From Costus lasius (lineage: Eukaryota > Streptophyta > Magnoliopsida > Zingiberales > Costaceae), in NCBI GenBank assembly GCA_027563935.2, contig CM050454.1, positions 74,978,596-75,042,595 on the forward strand: DNA of 64,000 bases, given 5' to 3'. A program made the translations under genes and the position numbers. Below the pieces are notes generated by a model, which had not been told where the DNA came from, ran no database searches, and saw nothing but the letters and a program-made list of their open reading frames with translations. Below, piece by piece: positions 58,904 to 64,000 of the stretch (position 1 is the stretch's first letter; the number at the start of each line of letters is the position of its first letter).

Positions 58904-59446
58904 ATCTCCCACTTGCACTAAGACCTAGAGGTTGAGCAACCTCAACCCCATATCTCTAGTACGACCATCATGCTTCTGCTGTGCCAAAGCCTTGGTCAGT
59001 GGGTCTACTAGATTGGTCTTTGTGTCAACTCTAATAATCTTGACATCACCTCGATCAATGATCTCTCTGATCAGGCGAAATCTCCTGAGTATGTGTTTGG
59101 ACCATTGATGAGACCGTGGTTCCTTAGCATGTTCAGTTCCCATTGTTGTCATAGTAAAGCTCAATGGGATCCATTGCACTTGGAACCACCTGAAGTTCAG
59201 AAAAGAACTTCCTGATCCAAACGGTTTCATTGGCTGCCTCAAAAGCAACCACATACTCAGCTTCGGTTGTAGAATTAGCTATGGTGGATTTCTTGAAGCT
59301 CTTCCAGCATACAGCACCTCCAACCATCTTAAACAAATAGTCGGTCTACGATCTGAAGTCGTCAGGATCAGACTAGAACGACTCATCAGTGAAGCCCTGC
59401 ACACTGAGCTCTTCTTGTCCCCCATAGACCAAGAACAAATCCTTAG
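58904..59446 (-). pseudogene. Inverted copia RNase H remnant
   Basis: Minus strand from the LTR: polypurine tract (GTGGGAGAT), then in reverse the RNase H end with NLVDPLTKAL, ELYYDNNG, STTEAEYVV and GGAVCWKSFK, interrupted by frameshifts and stops. Equivalent to B1 9180-9714. Cut at 59447 by a forward LTR. Confidence 0.88.
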
Positions 59447-60509
59447 TGTTAGTGTATATGCCCTATGACCTAGTTTTGGTCCACTTATGTACTACTTGAC
59501 TTTGATATTTATATCATTCTGGCATTATCGTTATCTATGTTTGTTTACATCTGCGCATATGTACTAACATGATAATGTCCCTGGAGACAGATTGGATCTG
59601 TGCTCGAACTTTAGTCCCCAGTCGATGTACCTTAGTGGATATGAGACAGCTATGGTACTTGTGAGACTGGTATGTGGGCTGGTTAGGACGCAGACACATG
59701 GGTATATCATTGGAGGATATACTGGATAGACCCGCTGTGAGGCTATGACTTGGTGTCATGAGTTATCCTCACAAGTGACAGGAGATGCATTGATCCCTTG
59801 ACTTGAGGTCATTGATCATTCTATATGGTTAGGGACTTGCTTTGATATAACCTAACACCTCGCCGTAGTTGGAAGGTCATAACGGTTGTCATTGAGCATG
59901 TCACGACCCATATGAGAAGTTCAATGGACAGACAAAGGATTTGCCCCTTCCTTAGGGAAGTATGATATCCATGGAGCTCCTCTATGGTTCTATGACTGAG
60001 AGTGTATGGCCATACCCAGGTGAGAACCTATTTTAGTCATAGCCATGTGATTGGGTGAAAACAAGTGATGACACACTTGTCCAATCGGATATCAGTTCGG
60101 CAAAGAGACTGTAATGCATCTGTACCTAGTTGCGATGATGGGGATGTCGATGTCGATATCCATTCCAATGACCTGGGTAGCAGCGATGCACTGCTAGGTG
60201 CCACTCACTGCTTGTGATGACCTTTGGTCAGTACTGCCAGCGTCAGAGGAACCTACAGGGTCGCACACCTTTATACTTGAGTTCTCGTATTGATCGGGAA
60301 GCCTTATGATCAAGTTATTGGATAACTCGGATCTAATTGGGAGATTTCATCAGTGCCAATGGGCCTGATGAGATGGAAGAATATTATTGGAGCCAAACTT
60401 CATTTTTGGCAGGTTGACCCGTATTTGACCATGATTGGTCACATTTGGATTAGGGTTGCATTGGATTGGATCCAAATGCTTAATCAACCCATTGGATTGG
60501 AGCCAATCT
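59447..60509 (+). repeat. Family B LTR B4, truncated by copia A2
   Basis: Starts TGTTAGTGTATATGCCC at 59447 (one change) and matches B1 for about 1.06 kb before copia A2 interrupts it at 60510. The rest must lie beyond A2, outside the window. It is inserted in the RNase H remnant; the left duplication would be CTTAG. Confidence 0.85.
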
Positions 60510-62181
60510 TGTTGGGGTATGCCCTTAAGGCTAATGTTTGAGGCCTTGGGAATGTATCAGTATCATGTAATAAACTCTTATGTTTATAAAGGCATGGTTG
60601 TTATTCAGTTTGTTACATTGTCTGCTGCAATAAGTGTACTTCTGAATAATGTCTCAAAGCTGTTCAGCTGGGCTGACATGCTGTAAAGTCCTTAGTCGAG
60701 ATATCTTGGTGAACATGAGACAGCCTTGATATGGTTAAGACTAATATGTGTTCTAATCTTATAGGATGCTTCGAGCATGGAATAAGATGTAGACTCATGG
60801 GTACATTGGATGTACTGGACTGACCCTACTAGGATATTCAGTTGCTTGTCACAATGTGAATAATCCTTCAATGCAACAAGTGGCACATTTCCTTTGACTT
60901 GAGATCACTTGTGTTTTCTAAATGATGATTGTCATTGTTTTGAGGTAGTTCAATATCATTTGAAACATAATGATTATAGACTATCTTGGATGGTGAGCTT
61001 GAGTCAGGTTAGGGCACTAGTGATAGACATAGGATTGCCGTCTCCTTAATTGGATTGTGATGTTCTAAAGGGGCCCCCTGGATGAGATGATTGAGAAAAG
61101 AGTATGGCCATACCCAGGTGACTATGTTCATCTGATCTAATCATGCTCATCATATTGGAGTTACAAGCTTGACACGCTTGTCCAATAAGAACATCCAGTG
61201 GCAAAGGAAATATGCATGCCTTGTGAGTTGATTCACACTTGTGCTATGGTTTGGGTGTAGTCTTGGAAGACTCTTTTCTTTATATCGGGAGACAGTGATG
61301 TGTTGCTAGATACCCCTCACTGATCGTGATAACGTTAGTTATCATTACCGACATTTAAAGGAAACCCTTAGGGTCGCACAATTTGATGATATGGCTTACT
61401 TAAGTCATATCGTGTGGACTGAATTGTTTTGGTTCAGTTTAAAGGGATTTAATCTCTGATTGTAAGTGAGATCTGGTCTGATCATGTTTGATTGATTAGG
61501 GCTTAAGATCGGTAAGCTTCGATTGAGAGAATAGATGCTAGATCGGTGAGATCAGGAGCATTAAGAGATGAACGGTCAGATCTTGAACCTTTAGGTTTAA
61601 TATGATCTGGACTGAAGACTTGGCTTGATTGGTTTCTTGAGCCGAACCAAATTGAACCGGCTCATATATGAGCGCATGGTTCAAAGGGAGAAGAGGTGGC
61701 GACTTGTTCACTTGGCGTGAACGTTTGAGCGAGTGGTGGTTTCTATTTTTAGAAACCATGATCTCCACTTGGAGATCTCTCACGTTCGAAGAGAATTAAT
61801 TCTATTCTCGCCTCTCTACCCATTATTCCTCTCGACACTTTCGTGTGTGGCGACACTTGGAGTTTTAAGGAGGATTCGGCCAAGAAAGGAAAATCGTCTC
61901 CATCCCTTCCATACGTTCAAGACTTCTTGGAACCTTGCTAGCACAAGGAGCACCAAGAAAGTAGGCACACTCTCATCTTGTGTGCGCATTCTCTGGAGGA
62001 GACCCCTGTCGATCTCTGCTTCATAGACGCCATCCAAATGAAATGGCTATGGTATGAATCTAAACCTTATGAAGTTAATCATATGTCATTACGTAAGGTC
62101 TCTTGAAACCCTAGTTTCCGCTTGCAAAATTATTTGCGCCACCTGTCAGGGTTTCGCCCCCTTAGCTATAGGGGACTTTCA
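60510..62181 (+). repeat. A2 5' LTR
   Basis: 1,672 bp, TGTTGGGGTATGCCC to GGGGACTTTCA, followed by the primer site. Very similar to the A1 LTRs and without the 28-bp gap of the A1 5' LTR. Frames such as 61733-62026 are not conserved as protein. Confidence 0.94.
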
Positions 62182-63997
62182 ATTGGTATCAGAGCCTGGT
62201 TGTTATCGTATGATCATATGATTGTTTCATGATTATGTGTGATCCTTGTTTTCGGTTGTAGATCTAATTATCATCACATGCGAATCTACATGCTAGGTAT
62301 TAGATGTTAACGCATGTGTGTATTCATGTTTTATTTTAATGCATGATTAGGATTGGCGCTTGTTACATGTTTTCTAAAACGTTATCTTGCGCGCTTCCTT
62401 ATTAGATCTAAGTCGCCCCTGCTATAAACCCTTAGATGGGTTGATGGGGTTGAAGTCATCCTCTAGGTTAGATCCAATAGTCTGATCAGACCATCTGACA
62501 GCCTAGATGGGTCGACCAGATGGCACCCATGCGCAAGCATGAGGTGGCTATAGGTCGACTGCATCAAAGGCGTGTAGCGAGGTCTGGTTGAGACACCTGG
62601 TGAACGCACATGAGTTAGGCCCGGGTTCACACCCGCTTGCCAGAACTCATGATGGTTGTTCAGCCCTTGGCGCATGCATAGTTGACCACTGGGTCGACTC
62701 AAGTCAGTTAGGACTTGGTGCATGCAAGGGCAGTGGATCTGACTAGATATGATGAGTAGATCCCCATCAATGGACCGTTGTAAGGTTGTAGGGCATATAA
62801 GAAAAGTAAAATTGATAACTATGCGTTTTCAAAATTTTATTTTCTTATTGCTGGATCACATGTTGTTTGGATGAGGCCTATGCTTGTTTATTTATTCTTA
62901 TGTGGGCAGCCCGTTTAATGTGTGCTGTGCTGGGGCCTGCGTGCCTGGAAATTAAATGTAAATTAATTTATTGTGATCTGCGCATCACATTTATTTAATT
63001 TATAAAATGTAATTGACCTGCGAGTCAATCTTGTCTAGATAGATTAATTTGTAAGTTAATCAGACAAGAGCACAGAGCACACTTGGCAGAGGCGCTTGCA
63101 GCAGAGGCTTGACCAGGTGGGAGGTCCAGGGTTCGACTCTGGGACAGGCGCATTTTCCCTGGTGGGCGCACCTCAGCTACAAATGGCGCTTGGGCCCTGG
63201 TCTGGGCCAGATGAGCAGCAAAAGCCCAATGAACAAAAGGAAGTGAAGACTTAAGTTAATTAAGGTCTTACTTAGGCTATGGGCTTTTACCACATAAGAT
63301 CCATGCTTTCTTTTATTGTTTAAATAAGTAGAACAGCATGATTTATTTATCTTCTGCTATCACCATAGGAATTGCATGATAGTTAAGAAGATAAAAGAGC
63401 GTTAAAATCCAACGCTAAAATATCAAGCTCGTAAGCCTTCTGACGCGAAACCTCACTGTTCTGACTATCGTTGGAGCCGTGTTGTACCCACTCAGTGGGC
63501 ACGTCCATCTATCTTCAGACGGTGCGGGATTACACCTGCGTGTTACAGAGAAGGGATTTATCGCTTCTCGTTGCTCAGCATAACACGTGGTGGTCCAGGG
63601 AGTAGGTTGGGTCAGCTTGACCATGTAGGCTACATATGTGGCGCATATGGTAGCACATGGAGGCAGCCATCTGTGGGGTCAGAGATTGTGTTGTACCAAC
63701 TCAGTTGGCACAGTCTGCTGGATTGCCCAGATGAAGGGGAATCGCACGGGTTGGCGATTGGCAGGGACTGCCTACCAGAAATTAGTGCTTGTAATCTCTG
63801 TGCATCTTATCTCGCCTGAGCTGGACGCGGAGACCAAGTATGAAATCTGGATCCCATCTCACTAAAAGAGTTCTACTCTTTCGGGCTGTTTTGCTGGATT
63901 TTTTAGCCAGATAAAATAGTGAGAAAAAGAATCATTCTTAAGTCCTGAATTGATTCTTTACATTGATACTGACCTTGCTGTTCTTGCATTGTTGTAG
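62052..63997 (+). other. Predicted A2 intron from LTR to gag
   Basis: Donor ATGGCTATG|GTATGAATC (LTR, GT at 62052) and acceptor TTCTTGCATTGTTGTAG ending at 63997, with a CTGAC motif upstream. Same layout as A1 19999-21957. The exon-1 ATG (62043) would be in frame with the family A gag. Confidence 0.45.
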
Positions 63998-64000
63998 ATT
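62182..64000 (+). other. A2 leader with primer site and tRNA-like segment
   Basis: TGGTATCAGAGC at 62184-62195. Similar to the A1 leader throughout. The tRNA-like segment is at 63091-63152. The open frames at 62463-62723 and 63415-63865 have counterparts in A1 but show no recognisable protein. Confidence 0.85.

Larger units (their letters stand above)
60510..64000 (+). mobile_element. Family A copia A2, 5' part, cut by window end
   Basis: 5' LTR and whole leader of a second family A element; gag would start just beyond 64000, because 63951-64000 corresponds to A1 21910-21959. Left flank AATCT (60505-60509) is the expected duplication. Whether its polyprotein is intact cannot be seen. Confidence 0.9.

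Noticed and set aside
1..64000. Host protein-coding genes, defence systems or a bacterial operon
   Set aside because: Every long frame is gag-pol or lies within an LTR or leader. No exon-like conserved coding segment outside the retrotransposons was seen.

Overview
Plant nuclear DNA made almost entirely of nested LTR retrotransposons. I find no host gene and no bacterial or organellar content. The call rests on Ty1/copia and Ty3/gypsy gag-pol domains, TG...CA long terminal repeats (LTRs) of 1.5-2.3 kb, initiator-tRNA-Met or tRNA-Asp type primer sites, and 5-bp target-site duplications (TSDs). I infer an angiosperm; the species is not determinable. Two copia families dominate: family A (LTR starts TGTTGGGGTATGCCC) and family B (LTR starts TGTTGGTGTATATGCCC). 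Both look like the BARE/Angela group (inference).

Layout. 1-1948: two minus-strand family A LTR pieces, one inside the other, sitting in a decayed copia 'D' (1949-2238, 11684-12716, 14372-15419, 3' LTR 15420-17683). D was also hit by a complete family B copia 'B1' (2239-11683, TSD GATCT) and a solo family A LTR (12717-14371, TSD TTATG). 17684-18490 and 29486-30730: a minus-strand Athila/Tat-like gypsy remnant with a tRNA-Asp type primer site. Its LTR is split by copia 'A1' (18491-29480, TSD ATATG), whose pol is split by a 2.6-kb gypsy solo-LTR-like insertion (23939-26527, TSD GCTCG) ending in a 440-bp near-perfect palindrome with tRNA-like promoter boxes. 30731-34960: three head-to-tail family B LTRs 'E', 'F', 'G', the first two cut at the same nucleotide; the third leads copia 'G/H'. 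Inside that leader lies an intact, very young gypsy element (35298-43239, minus strand, TSD ATGCC) with one uninterrupted polyprotein. 43240-47022: rest of G/H, broken by an inverted LTR piece and a solo family A LTR (44934-46612, TSD CTCCA). 47023-48539: truncated gypsy LTR. 48540-59446: minus-strand family B sequence in which one LTR has element interior on both sides; it is split by a gag-only gypsy (51124-58087, TSD GACGC). 59447-60509: forward family B LTR cut by copia 'A2' (60510 to the window end).

How parts work together. Autonomous copies encode Gag (particle), protease, integrase and reverse transcriptase/RNase H; the LTRs give promoter and terminator. Only the 35298-43239 element still looks fully coding. 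The gag-only element and the broken copias could move only with enzymes supplied in trans. The main observations are the palindrome, gypsy reading frames that run into the 3' LTR in three families, a probable leader intron spanning the primer site in the copias (placing a gag start codon in the LTR of family A), and the tandem truncated LTR array.
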